Part shown: positions 51,687-60,893 of the stretch, in pieces
Layout of the letters: each line of letters starts with the position of its first letter
Numbering within the stretch: position 1 is the first letter of the stretch
Assembly (NCBI RefSeq): GCF_014653175.1
Contig: NZ_BNAG01000003.1
Span: 248,001 to 312,000 of the forward strand
DNA from: Roseivirga thermotolerans
GTDB taxonomy: Bacteria; Bacteroidota; Bacteroidia; Cytophagales; Cyclobacteriaceae
Direction of reading: 5' to 3'
DNA: 64,000 nucleotides
The notes under the pieces: generated by a model
What the model saw: only the letters and a program-made list of their open reading frames with translations
Databases searched by the model: none
What the model was told of the DNA's origin: nothing
Translations under genes and position numbers: made by a program

Positions 51687-52925
51687 TTAGGTAGTTCTTA
51701 AAGCTTGATCGAAGTCTTTCACTAAATCATCAATATTTTCAATGCCAACAGAAACTCTGATTAATGAAGGAGTGATGCCATTTTTCAAGCGGTCGGCTTC
51801 ATCCATGTTGGAGCTACTCATAGTGTACGGGTGAGAAACCAACGTTTCCGTACTGCCCAACGAAATAGCCAGGTGAGCCAATTCCAACGCGTTGAGAAAC
51901 CTAAAGGCTTCCGCTTCTCCACCATGTACTTCAAAGGCAATCATAGCACCACCGGAGTTGTTTTGTCTTTTGAAGAGCGCATATTGTGGATCGCTCTCAG
52001 GCATAAGTCCCAGGTAGTATGTAGCCTTTACTTTGGGGTGAGCTGCAAGGTATTCGGCCAATTTATGAGCATTACGCGCCTGTTTTTCCATTCTCAGGCC
52101 AATGGTTTCCATGCTTCTGGAGAGTAACCATGAGGTAAATGGTGAGGCGGTATTTCCCAGAATGGCTCTTTTCTGTTTCACCAGCTTCATTAGCTTTTCA
52201 CTACCACTGGCTGCTCCTGCTATAATGTCGCTATGGCCTCCAATGTATTTGGTGGCCGAGTAAAGGTTAATGTCTGCACCATGCGCAAGTGGTTGCTGAA
52301 ACAGGGGGCCCATGTAAGTGTTGTCTACTGCAATTACAGCATTAGGGGCCAGTCTATCCCGAAGCTTTCGCACCATTTCAATATCTACCAGTGTGAGTGT
52401 AGGGTTAGCAGGGGTTTCAAGGTAAATCATCTTTAGTTTATCCCTTTTGGGGTGGTTGGCAAGTAGTTGCTCAACTTCTTTTTGGGTGGCGCCTCGCTCC
52501 ATTTCAGCCCACTCAATACCCATCTGCACCGCATGTTTTTTTATAAAGGTATCCGTTCCGCCATAGAGGGGAGAAGACATCACAATTAAATCACCGGCCT
52601 GGCAAAAGCTAAGAATAGTAGTGGAAATGGCTGCCATACCACTTTCAAAAAAGGCAGCATCTTCTGCTCCATCCAGTTGAGCCAACCGATACTCGGCAGT
52701 TATGGCATTAGGGTGATTGAGGCGAGTATAAATAAGACTCGCATTTCGTTCTTCCAGAGGGATGTCTCCGGAAGCATTCATAAAGAATGCTTTGCCTTCT
52801 TCCGCGGTGTTGAACTTAAAGGTGGATGTCTGATAGATGGGGGGCTTTATGGAATTATAGGCCGAAGAAGGGTCGTGCCCTCCTGAAATAGCCCTACTCT
52901 CTGCAGAATATTTTTCGTGTTTCAT
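51687..52925 (-). CDS. Cys/Met metabolism PLP-dependent enzyme (cystathionine gamma-synthase / methionine gamma-lyase group)
   Basis: 412 aa. PLP-dependent gamma-elimination or replacement. Motifs: SIKPPIYQTSTFKFNTAEEG near the N terminus, YTRLNHPNAITAEYRLAQLDGAEDAAFF (parts YTRLNHPNAITA and LDGAEDAAFF), KMIYLETPANPTLTLVDI, AVDNTYMGPLFQQPLAHGAD, and the PLP lysine in LYSATKYIGGHSDIIAGA. The length and SLGSTETLVSHPYTMS end fit both synthase and lyase; the substrate cannot be told from sequence alone. The ATG overlaps the nfeD stop by 4 bases. Confidence 0.88.
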   Translation of the reverse strand: MKHEKYSAESRAISGGHDPSSAYNSIKPPIYQTSTFKFNTAEEGKAFFMNASGDIPLEERNASLIYTRLNHPNAITAEYRLAQLDGAEDAAFFESGMAAISTTILSFCQAGDLIVMSSPLYGGTDTFIKKHAVQMGIEWAEMERGATQKEVEQLLANHPKRDKLKMIYLETPANPTLTLVDIEMVRKLRDRLAPNAVIAVDNTYMGPLFQQPLAHGADINLYSATKYIGGHSDIIAGAASGSEKLMKLVKQKRAILGNTASPFTSWLLSRSMETIGLRMEKQARNAHKLAEYLAAHPKVKATYYLGLMPESDPQYALFKRQNNSGGAMIAFEVHGGEAEAFRFLNALELAHLAISLGSTETLVSHPYTMSSSNMDEADRLKNGITPSLIRVSVGIENIDDLVKDFDQALRTT

Positions 52926-54313
52926 TTTTTCTTAGTTCTTACCTGCAACGATGTGCCTTGCTGGCTAACCACCTCAATGGGTTGTCCGGCTTCAATATAC
53001 TCTCCACGGGTGTATGCATCGTACAACTCATCGTTTATTTCTACTCGGCCACTTGGTCTTAGAATAGTAGCTGCTACTCCTTCTTTACCCACCAGGTCTT
53101 CATTATAAAAAGTGGCAGTATATCCCTCATCCTTGCGCTGAGTGGTGGTAAGTGCTATTCGCTGAAACATACTGGTTTGGGTGAGTCGATAGCCCATTAT
53201 AATGAGTAGAACCACCGAGCCAAACACACCTAAGCCAACGGTGGCAGCAGCTTTGGTTATTTCTTTGGTGGGTACATAATCGAAGTTAAAGTTATCGTTG
53301 CCCAACATCATGAAAATAAGCGACCCTACCGTACAAATTATGCCGGCAATGCCGGCTACTCCAAAACCTGGAATGACAAAGACCTCCAGAGCAATGAGGG
53401 CCAGTCCTACAAAAAACACAGCTATTTCCCAGTTGGCCGCCAGACCATTGAGGTAGTATGGCACAAGGTACAGAACGAGTGCAACTCCCGCAGCAGCAAG
53501 AGGAAAGCCTACTCCAGGGGTTTGTAATTCAAAGAATATTCCTCCGGTAATTACAAGAATAAGTAAACCGCTTACCACTGGATTGAGAAAGAAGGCAATG
53601 ATTCTTTCAGTTCGGGGAAGTGTATATCGAATCAGTTGATAGTCTACAATTTCGTTCTTCTCTAAAATATCCTGGATACTCGCTACCTCGGCTTCGCAAT
53701 ACCCGTGTTTTAGGGCCTCAGAAGTAGTAAAGGTGATTACTTTCCCTTCTTCAGTTATACCCTCTATCACCACCCGGTCGTCTACCATGCCCTCGGCAAT
53801 GAGCGGATCGCGCCCATTTTTTTCTGCTGTTGATCGCATTATTCCCCGCATATACGACTGGTATTTATCGGGTGCGGCCATGCCATCGGTGCCATTAACC
53901 ACCGTAGCAGCTCCAATATTTGCACCGGGAACCATGTATATGCTATCGCAAGCAATAGAAATAAGTGCTCCGGCACTAGCTGCATCGTTATTTATAAATA
54001 CCCAAACCGGTTTTTCATAATCTAAAATTCTTGTGCGAATGTCGTTCGCATCAATAACCGCTCCGCCATAGGTGTCCATTTCAATAATAATGAGGTCGGC
54101 CTCCTGTTCAGTGGCCTGAGTAAGGGCAAGGTCTACATAACGGTTCATGCGTGGGTCAATATCTCCCTTAACCTCCATAAGGAATACCTTTATAGTTCCT
54201 TCCTGGTACTTAGCCTGTTCACTCGCCCAGCCGGTAAAAAACAGTAATACGACACTTAAGCCTATTATTGATCGGGTAATGTATCTGATGCCTTTGTTCC
54301 CCACTTTATTCAC
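52922..54313 (-). CDS. NfeD-family membrane protein with ClpP-like serine protease domain
   Basis: 463 aa. Signal/anchor helix (SIIGLSVVLLFFTGWA), a ClpP-class protease-like domain (about 35-225; EADLIIIEMDTYGG, FINNDAASAGALISIACDSI with the nucleophile Ser in the NDAASAGA site, YMVPGANIGAATVV), several helices and a C-terminal OB-fold NfeD domain (EGVAATILRPSGRVEIND, ending VSQQGTSLQVRTKKK). Such long NfeD proteins usually pair with stomatin-like SPFH proteins, but none is adjacent. Start is GTG at 54313. Coupled to the Cys/Met enzyme by ATGA. Confidence 0.85.
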   Translation of the reverse strand: MNKVGNKGIRYITRSIIGLSVVLLFFTGWASEQAKYQEGTIKVFLMEVKGDIDPRMNRYVDLALTQATEQEADLIIIEMDTYGGAVIDANDIRTRILDYEKPVWVFINNDAASAGALISIACDSIYMVPGANIGAATVVNGTDGMAAPDKYQSYMRGIMRSTAEKNGRDPLIAEGMVDDRVVIEGITEEGKVITFTTSEALKHGYCEAEVASIQDILEKNEIVDYQLIRYTLPRTERIIAFFLNPVVSGLLILVITGGIFFELQTPGVGFPLAAAGVALVLYLVPYYLNGLAANWEIAVFFVGLALIALEVFVIPGFGVAGIAGIICTVGSLIFMMLGNDNFNFDYVPTKEITKAAATVGLGVFGSVVLLIIMGYRLTQTSMFQRIALTTTQRKDEGYTATFYNEDLVGKEGVAATILRPSGRVEINDELYDAYTRGEYIEAGQPIEVVSQQGTSLQVRTKKK

Positions 54314-54322
54314 TTATTTTTG
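54293..54322 (+). promoter_or_regulatory. promoter of the DUF4905 operon
   Basis: TTTG at 54293-54296, 18 bases, then TATTTTTG at 54315-54322. Both boxes match the consensus exactly. Transcription would start near 54329, so a TTG start codon at 54320 would be outside the mRNA, and the GTG at 54344 or 54353 must be used. Confidence 0.7.
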
Positions 54323-54343
54323 TTCAAATTACAAAGAAAGCCA

Positions 54344-55123
54344 GTGTCTTCGGTGCTAAACCTTAAATTTTCACAACCGTTTGAATCGCCCGTTTGGGAG
54401 GTGAAATGTCATGATGATAAGCTGCTGATTAATACACGCAACCATGAGAATTTTCATTCTGCTTTTGCCTTGGTAGATCTTAAAAAAAAGGAGCTGTTGT
54501 GGCAAGGCCTGGAGTTTGAAGATCCTTGGTGGGTTAGTGCTTACCATCTGTACAACAATGTGGTTGTTTTTCAAAAGTTTGAAGATACCCAAAACATTGA
54601 ATCTCGATCGGTGTTTGGGTTTGACCTCCAAAAGCAGGAGGTAGTTTGGAGTTTGGAAAATGTGAAATTGTTAGGCGCGCAAAATCGCTTACTGTATTTG
54701 ACAATGCCGGAAGCTGAAGAGAAGTTGAGCTTTGATGTGCTTAAAGGTGACTGGACAGAGGCACAGAAGGTTGATAGAGAAGTGCCGCTGGAACAATATC
54801 CTGTTCATTATGAGGTCGATAATCCTTACTTTGAAACATTGGCCAGGTTTTTGGATTTGAAGGCCGGGCTAGAATTAAAAGGCAGTTGTGACTATCTGGA
54901 AGCGAGTGGAACGATTTTTATAGCCGCCAATCATGTGATGGATGAATTAAAAGCGTTAACTCTGTGTGTCTTCGATGAGAGCGGCAACCTTTTGCTTCGT
55001 GAATCGCTAGATAGTGGAGTGAAAGGGCTGGTCTCCGGGGCTTTTTTTATAGTTCAAGACGCACTTATATTTGTTACCGGAAAGAACGAGTTGAAGATTT
55101 ACAGCATTGATGAGAAAAATTAG
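54344..55123 (+). CDS. DUF4905 protein, propeller-like
   Basis: 259 aa from GTG 54344 (SSVLNLKFSQPFESPVWEV), chosen because the promoter's -7 box covers the only earlier start (TTG 54320). DUF4905 proteins are Bacteroidota-specific. Repeated units, for example VWEVKCHDDKLLINTRNHEN, AFALVDLKKKELLW, SVFGFDLQKQEVVWSLEN and ALTLCVFDESGNLLLRESL, look like blades of a small WD40/PQQ-like propeller. No signal peptide. The LysM gene starts 14 bases before this one ends. Confidence 0.78.
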   Translation: MSSVLNLKFSQPFESPVWEVKCHDDKLLINTRNHENFHSAFALVDLKKKELLWQGLEFEDPWWVSAYHLYNNVVVFQKFEDTQNIESRSVFGFDLQKQEVVWSLENVKLLGAQNRLLYLTMPEAEEKLSFDVLKGDWTEAQKVDREVPLEQYPVHYEVDNPYFETLARFLDLKAGLELKGSCDYLEASGTIFIAANHVMDELKALTLCVFDESGNLLLRESLDSGVKGLVSGAFFIVQDALIFVTGKNELKIYSIDEKN

Positions 55124-56006
55124 TTACACGATTGTATTTGGTATAGTATGCATGGGTGCCTTATTTGCGCAGACCGATTCCTTAGGTATTGAGCGTCAGG
55201 GCGATAAGGTGTTTGTAATTCATAAAGTACAGGCTCAGCAAACCTTGTATAGTCTTTCGCGCAGGTACAAAACAACCGTATCCGAAATTAATAAGGCAAA
55301 TCCTGTTTTGGCCAACGGCCTGCAAATAGGGCAAACCCTCAAGATTCCCTATGGAGGAGAAGTAATATCGCCCGATGCGGAGGTGACCAAACAGACCAAA
55401 GAGGTTACTCATACGGTTAAAGCCGGAGAAACGCTTTTTGCCATTGCCAGAAAGTATGAGGTGCAGGTTTCAGATATTAAAAACTGGAATAAACTTCCCT
55501 CTAATGCAATAGACTTGGGTCAAAAGCTCATTATTAAGAAAGATGTGCTGGTACCTGTTGAAAAAGATACACCGATGGTAGAAACCACTTCTCAGGCCGA
55601 AACCAAACGTATCAATACGCCCGATTCAGTGAAAACCTCTGAGGTTCCGTTCAACAGTGCAGCCTCACTACCAACCACCAAAGTGCAACCAAAAGAAGAG
55701 CAACCCGAGGAGGTAAATTATCCGGGTACACCCTTTCAGCAATTCCAGAAGGAAGGATTGGCGGAGGTGATTGATGAAAGCGAACCGTCTAATAAGTTTT
55801 TTGCCCTGCACCGAACTGCAAGAAAAGGCACGGTAATAAAAGTGAAAAACCTGATGAACGATCTTACGGTGTACGTTCGTGTAATCGGAACCATTCCTGA
55901 AACCTCAGAGAATGAAGACATCATCATTAAGCTTAACCAAAGGGCCTATGATCACCTGAAAGCGGTTGATAAGCGCTTTAGGGTGCAGATTACTTACGTA
56001 CAGTAG
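55110..56006 (+). CDS. LysM-domain protein with C-terminal RlpA-like domain
   Basis: 298 aa. Signal peptide (YTIVFGIVCMGALFAQT), then two LysM domains: KVQAQQTLYSLSRRYKTTVS with INKANPVLANGLQIGQTLKIP (about 31-75), and HTVKAGETLFAIARKYEVQV with NWNKLPSNAIDLGQKLIIKK (about 98-145). A Pro/Thr-rich linker of about 70 residues leads to a C-terminal beta-rich part with HRTARKGTVIKVKNLMNDLT and INLNQRAYDHLKAVD-like end, resembling a double-psi barrel. LysM binds peptidoglycan, so the protein is a periplasmic or surface wall-binding factor. The last codon touches the following gene. Confidence 0.87.
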   Translation: MRKISYTIVFGIVCMGALFAQTDSLGIERQGDKVFVIHKVQAQQTLYSLSRRYKTTVSEINKANPVLANGLQIGQTLKIPYGGEVISPDAEVTKQTKEVTHTVKAGETLFAIARKYEVQVSDIKNWNKLPSNAIDLGQKLIIKKDVLVPVEKDTPMVETTSQAETKRINTPDSVKTSEVPFNSAASLPTTKVQPKEEQPEEVNYPGTPFQQFQKEGLAEVIDESEPSNKFFALHRTARKGTVIKVKNLMNDLTVYVRVIGTIPETSENEDIIIKLNQRAYDHLKAVDKRFRVQITYVQ

Positions 56007-56786
56007 ATGCATACGGAAGCTTCGGCTCTCAGAGATTTCCTCGATGCCAAGGTTGAAGAATACAACCAGCCTGGATTTATTGAAAATGACCCGATAGTAA
56101 TACCACACGCCTATAGTTTGCTACAGGATATTGAAATTGCTGGTTTTTGGGCATCTATATTGGCCTGGGGGCAGCGTGTTACTATTATAAATAAGTGCAA
56201 AGAGCTGTTTGCTCTTATGGATAATGCACCGTACCAGTTTGTGCTCCATCATTCTGAAGCAGACCTGAAAACATTGCTTCGGTTTAAACACCGCACCTTC
56301 AATACTACAGATACGCTCTATTTTGTGGCCTTTTTTAAACATTACTATCAACATCATAATAGTTTGGAAGATGCTTTCCTAATGGGGTTACAAGAGAATG
56401 ATGCTGATGTAGGAAACGCCCTGACTCATTTTCACGATTTGTTTTTCAGTTTACCGGATGCTCCGCAACGTACCCGAAAACACATTGCTACACCGGCTAG
56501 AAAATCGGCTTGTAAACGGATAAATATGTTTCTCAGGTGGATGGTGAGAAGAGATAATAAGGGAGTAGACTTTGGCCTCTGGAGGCGCATAAACCCATCT
56601 CAGTTGGTTTGCCCCTGCGATTTACATGTGGAACGAGTGGCCCGAAAGTTAGGTCTAATTACCCGAAAGCCAACAGACTGGCGAATGGCTCTTGAACTCA
56701 CCAGCAACCTTAAGACATTCGATGCACAAGACCCTGTGAAGTATGACTTTGCACTGTTTGGCCTGGGAATAGAAGAAAAGTTTTAG
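56007..56786 (+). CDS. TIGR02757 family protein
   Basis: 259 aa. A conserved Bacteroidota and proteobacterial family of unknown activity. Recognisable are DPIVIPHAYSLLQDIEIAGF with WASILAWGQRVTII, FKHRTFNTTDTLYFVAFFKH, KSACKRINMFLRWMVRR, and GLWRRINPSQLVCPCDLHVE with the PxDLHVERVARKLGLI end; this last part resembles the helix-hairpin-helix region of EndoIII-type glycosylases, and some members are annotated as DNA-repair related. The ATG follows the LysM stop immediately, so it is in the same operon. Confidence 0.85.
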   Translation: MHTEASALRDFLDAKVEEYNQPGFIENDPIVIPHAYSLLQDIEIAGFWASILAWGQRVTIINKCKELFALMDNAPYQFVLHHSEADLKTLLRFKHRTFNTTDTLYFVAFFKHYYQHHNSLEDAFLMGLQENDADVGNALTHFHDLFFSLPDAPQRTRKHIATPARKSACKRINMFLRWMVRRDNKGVDFGLWRRINPSQLVCPCDLHVERVARKLGLITRKPTDWRMALELTSNLKTFDAQDPVKYDFALFGLGIEEKF

Positions 56787-56855
56787 TGTGGATAGGGTTA
56801 ACCACAACAAAGGCTATTGGCCCGGACTTTAAAATTTAGCCATACACTGCCGATT

Positions 56856-57506
56856 TTATTGTCTCCAAAGAGCAGGAGCTTTTCTCCATTCCTCCAGAGA
56901 AGCCAAATGTTCCTTATTAATGTAGCCCATTTCAATGGCCTGTTCTAGCATTATACTATAGTTGCTCAGGCAGTGAAGCGTGATGTTGGCTTTCTGAAAA
57001 TTTTCTTCGGCTAAAGGAAAACCATAAGTGAAAATGGCTAACATGCCCAGTACTTCGTAACCGGCCGATCTTAGTGCCTCAGCAGCTTTCAGTGAGCTGC
57101 CTCCGGTAGAAACAAGGTCTTCTACCACCACCACTTTTTTGCCCGGATCTACTTTGCCTTCAATAAGGTTTTCCATACCATGGCCCTTGGGTTTGGACCG
57201 CACATAAATAAACGGTACTTCTAACAAATCGGCCAACAAAGCTCCCTGCGGAATACCGGCAGTAGCCACTCCGGCCACGGCTTCTACTTCCGGAAAATAT
57301 TGCCGGGCAGCATCAGCTAGTTTTTCTTTAATAAAAGTTCTGGTAGCCGGGTAAGAAAGCGACATACGGTTGTCGCAATAGATGGGAGACTTCCAGCCGG
57401 AGCTCCAGGTAAAGGGATTTTCTATATTTAACTTAATGGCCTCAATAGCCAGTAGGTCTGAAGCAATTTTTAAGGCCGTGGTTCTGTCAGCTTGTAGATT
57501 TTGCAT
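56856..57506 (-). CDS. pyrE: orotate phosphoribosyltransferase
   Basis: 216 aa. Makes orotidine 5'-phosphate from orotate and PRPP in pyrimidine synthesis. N terminus ALKIASDLLAIEAIKLNIENPFTWSSGWKSPIYCDNR (parts ALKIASDLLAIEAIKL and FTWSSGWKSPIYCDNR), VAGVATAGIPQGALLADLL, and the PRPP loop VVVVEDLVSTGGSSLKAAEAL are complete. A TAACTTCG box at 57518-57511 on the minus strand may be its promoter. Confidence 0.94.
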   Translation of the reverse strand: MQNLQADRTTALKIASDLLAIEAIKLNIENPFTWSSGWKSPIYCDNRMSLSYPATRTFIKEKLADAARQYFPEVEAVAGVATAGIPQGALLADLLEVPFIYVRSKPKGHGMENLIEGKVDPGKKVVVVEDLVSTGGSSLKAAEALRSAGYEVLGMLAIFTYGFPLAEENFQKANITLHCLSNYSIMLEQAIEMGYINKEHLASLEEWRKAPALWRQ

Positions 57507-57604
57507 GCCGCGAAGTTAGTAGATTTTTTTTCTGAAATTGACAGGAAGTTCATTCACCTTGTTAGCGAATTTTTTTTCATATTGACCCCGAATCTACTCA
57601 ATCC

Positions 57605-58288
57605 ATGAGGATCTATATTAAAGACAAACCTCTCAGAATTAAAAAGCCGGATGAAGTGGGTGATCTGGCGCAGTTTAACGGTATTGTCGAAGATGATGAT
57701 CTGCTGATCAACGAAAAGTTGTTCAAAGGTAATCTGCTCATTCGAAATGCTACCCATAGTACCATTAAGTCGGTTCTCTTTATAATGCACAATAAGAAGC
57801 TCAAGAATTTGTCTTCTATTACTGTGCTCACAGAGAACTATGACGAGGCAATTGACTATATCAAGAGTAAGTTTAAAATACTGAAAGCCGGAGGGGGAGT
57901 GGTATACCGCGATGGTAGTATTTTGCTCATTCACCGACTGGGGAAGTGGGACTTACCTAAAGGTAAAATTGAGAAGGGCGAGTCTTTTGTTGAGGGAGCC
58001 AAGCGTGAGGTGCAGGAGGAGTGTAATATTAAGGTAAGAGTGAACCAGAAAATATGCACTACTTGGCATACATATACCAAGGGAGATAAAAGCATTCTTA
58101 AAAAGACCGTTTGGTATCTGATGGACTGCCTCGATGATTCCAAAATGAAACCTCAGCTGGAAGAAGATATAGATGAAGTACGTTGGATGAGCGAGAACGA
58201 GCTGAATGTAGCCCTCTACAACACCTACATGTCAATAGCTCATGTCTACAATAAGTTTAAAAAACTTAAAAAGACTCAGAGTGTATAA
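57605..58288 (+). CDS. Nudix hydrolase with N-terminal extension
   Basis: 227 aa. Residues 1-95 form an unfamiliar N-terminal domain (IYIKDKPLRIKKPDEVGD, LIRNATHSTIKSVLFIMHNK). Then the Nudix domain GGGVVYRDGSILLIHRLGKW with the box GKIEKGESFVEGAKREVQEECNI; the usual Gly before the last hydrophobic is replaced by Asn, while metal-binding Glu residues are kept. The architecture is common next to pyrE and coaD in Cytophagales. The 3' end overlaps coaD by 13 bases in convergent orientation. Confidence 0.87.
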   Translation: MRIYIKDKPLRIKKPDEVGDLAQFNGIVEDDDLLINEKLFKGNLLIRNATHSTIKSVLFIMHNKKLKNLSSITVLTENYDEAIDYIKSKFKILKAGGGVVYRDGSILLIHRLGKWDLPKGKIEKGESFVEGAKREVQEECNIKVRVNQKICTTWHTYTKGDKSILKKTVWYLMDCLDDSKMKPQLEEDIDEVRWMSENELNVALYNTYMSIAHVYNKFKKLKKTQSV

Positions 58289-58731
58289 GGAAGGTATTTT
58301 TGAACATCTCCACCGTAGCGATGCACCTCGCGAATAATCGATGAATTGACAGCCGCCAACTCCGGTGAGGTGATTAGAAAAATGCTTTCTAGCTCGGTAT
58401 TGAGATAGCGGTTTACCTGAGAAATGCTATTCTCATACTCAAAGTCAGTAGTGTTGCGTAACCCCCTAAGTATTACACTGGCGCCAATTTTAGAAGCCAA
58501 AGAGGCCGTGAGTTCGTTGTATACAACCACCGATACCTGAGGCACATGAGCAAAGGTTTCTTTGATCTTTTCTTCCATGTAGGAGATATCGAAGTAGCGG
58601 TTCTGCTTTTGGCTGTTGTAGCCTATGCCAATCACAATTTCGTCTACAATTTTAAGGCCTCTCAATACAATGTCTTCATGGCCTTTGGTAAATGGGTCGA
58701 ACGAACCCGGGAAAATCGCTATTCGCTTCAT
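58276..58731 (-). CDS. coaD: phosphopantetheine adenylyltransferase
   Basis: 151 aa. Fourth step in CoA synthesis: 4'-phosphopantetheine plus ATP gives dephospho-CoA. Signature IAIFPGSFDPFTKGHEDIV with the T/HxGH nucleotide-binding motif, ASVILRGLRNTTDFEYENSI and PELAAVNSSIIREVHRYGG are all present. Last gene of an operon preceded by DUF3822 and a membrane-anchored protein. Confidence 0.95.
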   Translation of the reverse strand: MKRIAIFPGSFDPFTKGHEDIVLRGLKIVDEIVIGIGYNSQKQNRYFDISYMEEKIKETFAHVPQVSVVVYNELTASLASKIGASVILRGLRNTTDFEYENSISQVNRYLNTELESIFLITSPELAAVNSSIIREVHRYGGDVQKYLPYTL

Positions 58732-58830
58732 TTTTTATGGCTTTGGATTGGTCTTTAAACCGTATTCCCGAAAATAACTGAATTTTATGGAATGCCTCCT
58801 TACCACTAACGATCAATTGGTAGCGGATAA

Positions 58831-59694
58831 TTATAAGTTGGCCAGCACTTCAAAATACTCCTGATCTTCCAACTCATTGAATATGGGGTGCATAAGCACT
58901 CCTTCCGGGCGTTTGCCTAACTCAATGTGACGAAAGTATTTCTTTAGTATGGGCATGTTAAGGTCTACTTTTTCCTTAATTCCATGAAGTATGATGGGGG
59001 TAGACTGGCCTTCGGCACTAAACTGCTGCAGGGTCAGAAGAATGAGCTTGGTCAGGTGTTTGGCATCAGTAAACCGAAACTGATTGTATATGGCCAGTCT
59101 TTGTAGGTTGTAGCCCACAACTTGCACATCGCTGTTGTTTAGTGTAAGGTAAAGGCTGGCCGGAGCTTTACTCTTTATTTGCTTTTGCAGCCCTTTGAGG
59201 TAAGCTACAGACTGGTGGTTAAAATAAAGCGAAAGCTTGGGGTATTTTTCTTTAAACCACTGCTTTAGTTCTGTGAGATAGCCAAAAGCCACGGCCGCAC
59301 CCACATCGTCCAATACCTTAAAGTGGTATTCGTCTTTATTGGGGTCCGTTACCTCATTGAGTTGAACATAGTCTTTGCACAAACTCCGGTCGAAAACAGG
59401 AACCGGAACCAGTGCAAACTGTCGGTTTCTCACAAACACCTGAATCTCTTTCCAAAAGCCAGCAGCAATCAGAATATGATCGTCATAAATGGTATTGAGA
59501 TTTTCAATTAGGCTTTTGGCCGGGTTTAGCTCTCGGTTTTCAAAGAGCAATAGTTGTTTCTTTTTTACATCGAATACAGTGATTTGGCAATCAATATCCG
59601 ACACAAAAAAAGAAAGGCGGTATTGACTTATTTTGTCAATATCCAGCCTTTCGTCTTTTATTGATATTATTTGAGAAGTCTCGGCTGCTCGCAC
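58831..59694 (-). CDS. DUF3822 family protein (actin-like fold)
   Basis: 287 aa. DUF3822 is a Bacteroidota family that often sits next to coaD and rsmD. Visible are YRLSFFVSDIDCQITVFDVKK, an inserted segment, and VGYNLQRLAIYNQFRFTDAKH with TPIILHGIKEKVDLNMPILKKYF. Some annotations note an ASKHA-like fold; the sequence does not prove this. rsmD is absent next to it, which differs from the usual arrangement. It starts 3 bases after the upstream gene. Confidence 0.82.
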   Translation of the reverse strand: MRAAETSQIISIKDERLDIDKISQYRLSFFVSDIDCQITVFDVKKKQLLLFENRELNPAKSLIENLNTIYDDHILIAAGFWKEIQVFVRNRQFALVPVPVFDRSLCKDYVQLNEVTDPNKDEYHFKVLDDVGAAVAFGYLTELKQWFKEKYPKLSLYFNHQSVAYLKGLQKQIKSKAPASLYLTLNNSDVQVVGYNLQRLAIYNQFRFTDAKHLTKLILLTLQQFSAEGQSTPIILHGIKEKVDLNMPILKKYFRHIELGKRPEGVLMHPIFNELEDQEYFEVLANL

Positions 59695-59697
59695 AGT

Positions 59698-60276
59698 TTA
59701 GTTCCAGTTACCAGCAGTAGTGATATCAGTTTTAGAACCGAATCGTAGAGGTCTTCTCTTTTCGATTTCATGATCTTCAGTTCTTGTTCTGTCGAACGGA
59801 TAAGTATCTACAACCTCAATGTAGTCTACACTCACTCCATTTCTTACAGAGTCTTTTGCATACAAAGAGAAGTATTTGCCGGGTGCATGAGGCAACTCAG
59901 GCAAAGTTCTTGGGTCAAAACCTGGTCGGAACAAAGAGTCTTTTACCGGTACAGCACCAATGGTGTCGTAGATAAACTCAGACTTCTCGGCACCGTAGGC
60001 AAGCATAGTGATCTTCTCAGTTCTCTGAATCAGATAGATTTTTCCGGTATCAACATATGCGATCAGTTTCTCCCAGGTGTCTGCGTAGTCACCATATGTT
60101 GCATGGTAGGCAGTCTGAGCGTCTCTGATTTTTTCAAGCTTGGTTTTCACCATGTTTTCTATTCTTTCAATCTCTTTTGCTTCGAGAATGGTGGTATTAA
60201 TGCTGTCATAGAGCAAATACCCAACGCCTAAGGCGATGATGAAGAATAGAATCGTGAGTACTTTAGTTAGGTTCAT
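59698..60276 (-). CDS. membrane-anchored protein, pseudopilin-like N terminus
   Basis: 192 aa. N-terminal helix VLTILFFIIALGVGYLLYDSI is followed by KLEKIRDAQTAYHATYGDYADTWEKLIAYV (in parts: KLEKIRDAQTAYHATYGDYA and WEKLIAYV), the pattern of the N-terminal domain of type II secretion pseudopilins or lipid-linked periplasmic proteins. The C-terminal half has charged and aromatic residues, ending SKTDITTAGNWN. No prepilin peptidase site (GFTLLE) is visible, so it is not a classical pseudopilin. First gene of the DUF3822-coaD operon. Confidence 0.68.
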   Translation of the reverse strand: MNLTKVLTILFFIIALGVGYLLYDSINTTILEAKEIERIENMVKTKLEKIRDAQTAYHATYGDYADTWEKLIAYVDTGKIYLIQRTEKITMLAYGAEKSEFIYDTIGAVPVKDSLFRPGFDPRTLPELPHAPGKYFSLYAKDSVRNGVSVDYIEVVDTYPFDRTRTEDHEIEKRRPLRFGSKTDITTAGNWN

Positions 60277-60353
60277 CTTGGAGGTTGAATTTTCGTAAAA
60301 TTAACTAATTTATTAGGTAATCTATAGTTCTGCGACCGCTATTTTATGGATAA

Positions 60354-60845
60354 TTAATGAAATTTGAAATAACCTTTTAGATTAATCAATTCATTCAGGC
60401 TCTTTACGTTTTGCAATACATAGTGCAAACTACTCATTTCCGTTTCTTGTACTTTCTTAAGATCGTAAAATCCTATTTGCGTAAGCAGTTGAGCATCAAC
60501 ATCCATCTCAGGGTCGGTGCCTAAAATAGGAGTACCGGAACAAATTTCTACTTCAAAAAAGAGTTCTATGCCATGCAGGGGAGGATCTAAATATTCATGA
60601 ACAAAAAGAAATTTTTTTATGGCAATGGTACAGCCTGTTTCTTCTTTGAACTCCCGAATGAGTGCTTGTTCGGCTGTTTCTCCATAGTTCATTCCACCTC
60701 CGGGAGGAGCCCACAGCCCATTGGCTACCCCTAAAGCCCTGTGGTGTACTAGCAGCAGTCGGTTGTTTTCAATACATATGCCACACACCCTTACCCTTAA
60801 TTTTTGCCCGTATTGCAATTCAATTTGATCCTGAATTTTGCCCAT
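60354..60845 (-). CDS. Nudix hydrolase
   Basis: 163 aa. The N-terminal strand [21 protein letters not shown] leads to the Nudix box [26 protein letters not shown], quoted as [13 protein letters not shown] and [11 protein letters not shown], with all metal ligands. A C-terminal loop [20 protein letters not shown] may set specificity. The substrate is not apparent; the form is closest to nucleoside-diphosphate-type hydrolases. Divergent from the thioesterase gene. Confidence 0.88.
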   Translation of the reverse strand: MGKIQDQIELQYGQKLRVRVCGICIENNRLLLVHHRALGVANGLWAPPGGGMNYGETAEQALIREFKEETGCTIAIKKFLFVHEYLDPPLHGIELFFEVEICSGTPILGTDPEMDVDAQLLTQIGFYDLKKVQETEMSSLHYVLQNVKSLNELINLKGYFKFH

Positions 60846-60850
60846 GGTTC

Positions 60851-60880
60851 TTCGTGGCTAAGGCCTTACCAATATATTTG
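60851..60880 (+). promoter_or_regulatory. promoter of the thioesterase-helicase operon
   Basis: TTCG at 60851-60854, 18 bases, then TATATTTG at 60873-60880, a perfect TAnnTTTG. Transcription would start near 60887, 7 bases before the ATG. Confidence 0.55.
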
Positions 60881-60893
60881 TGGAAAATAGATT

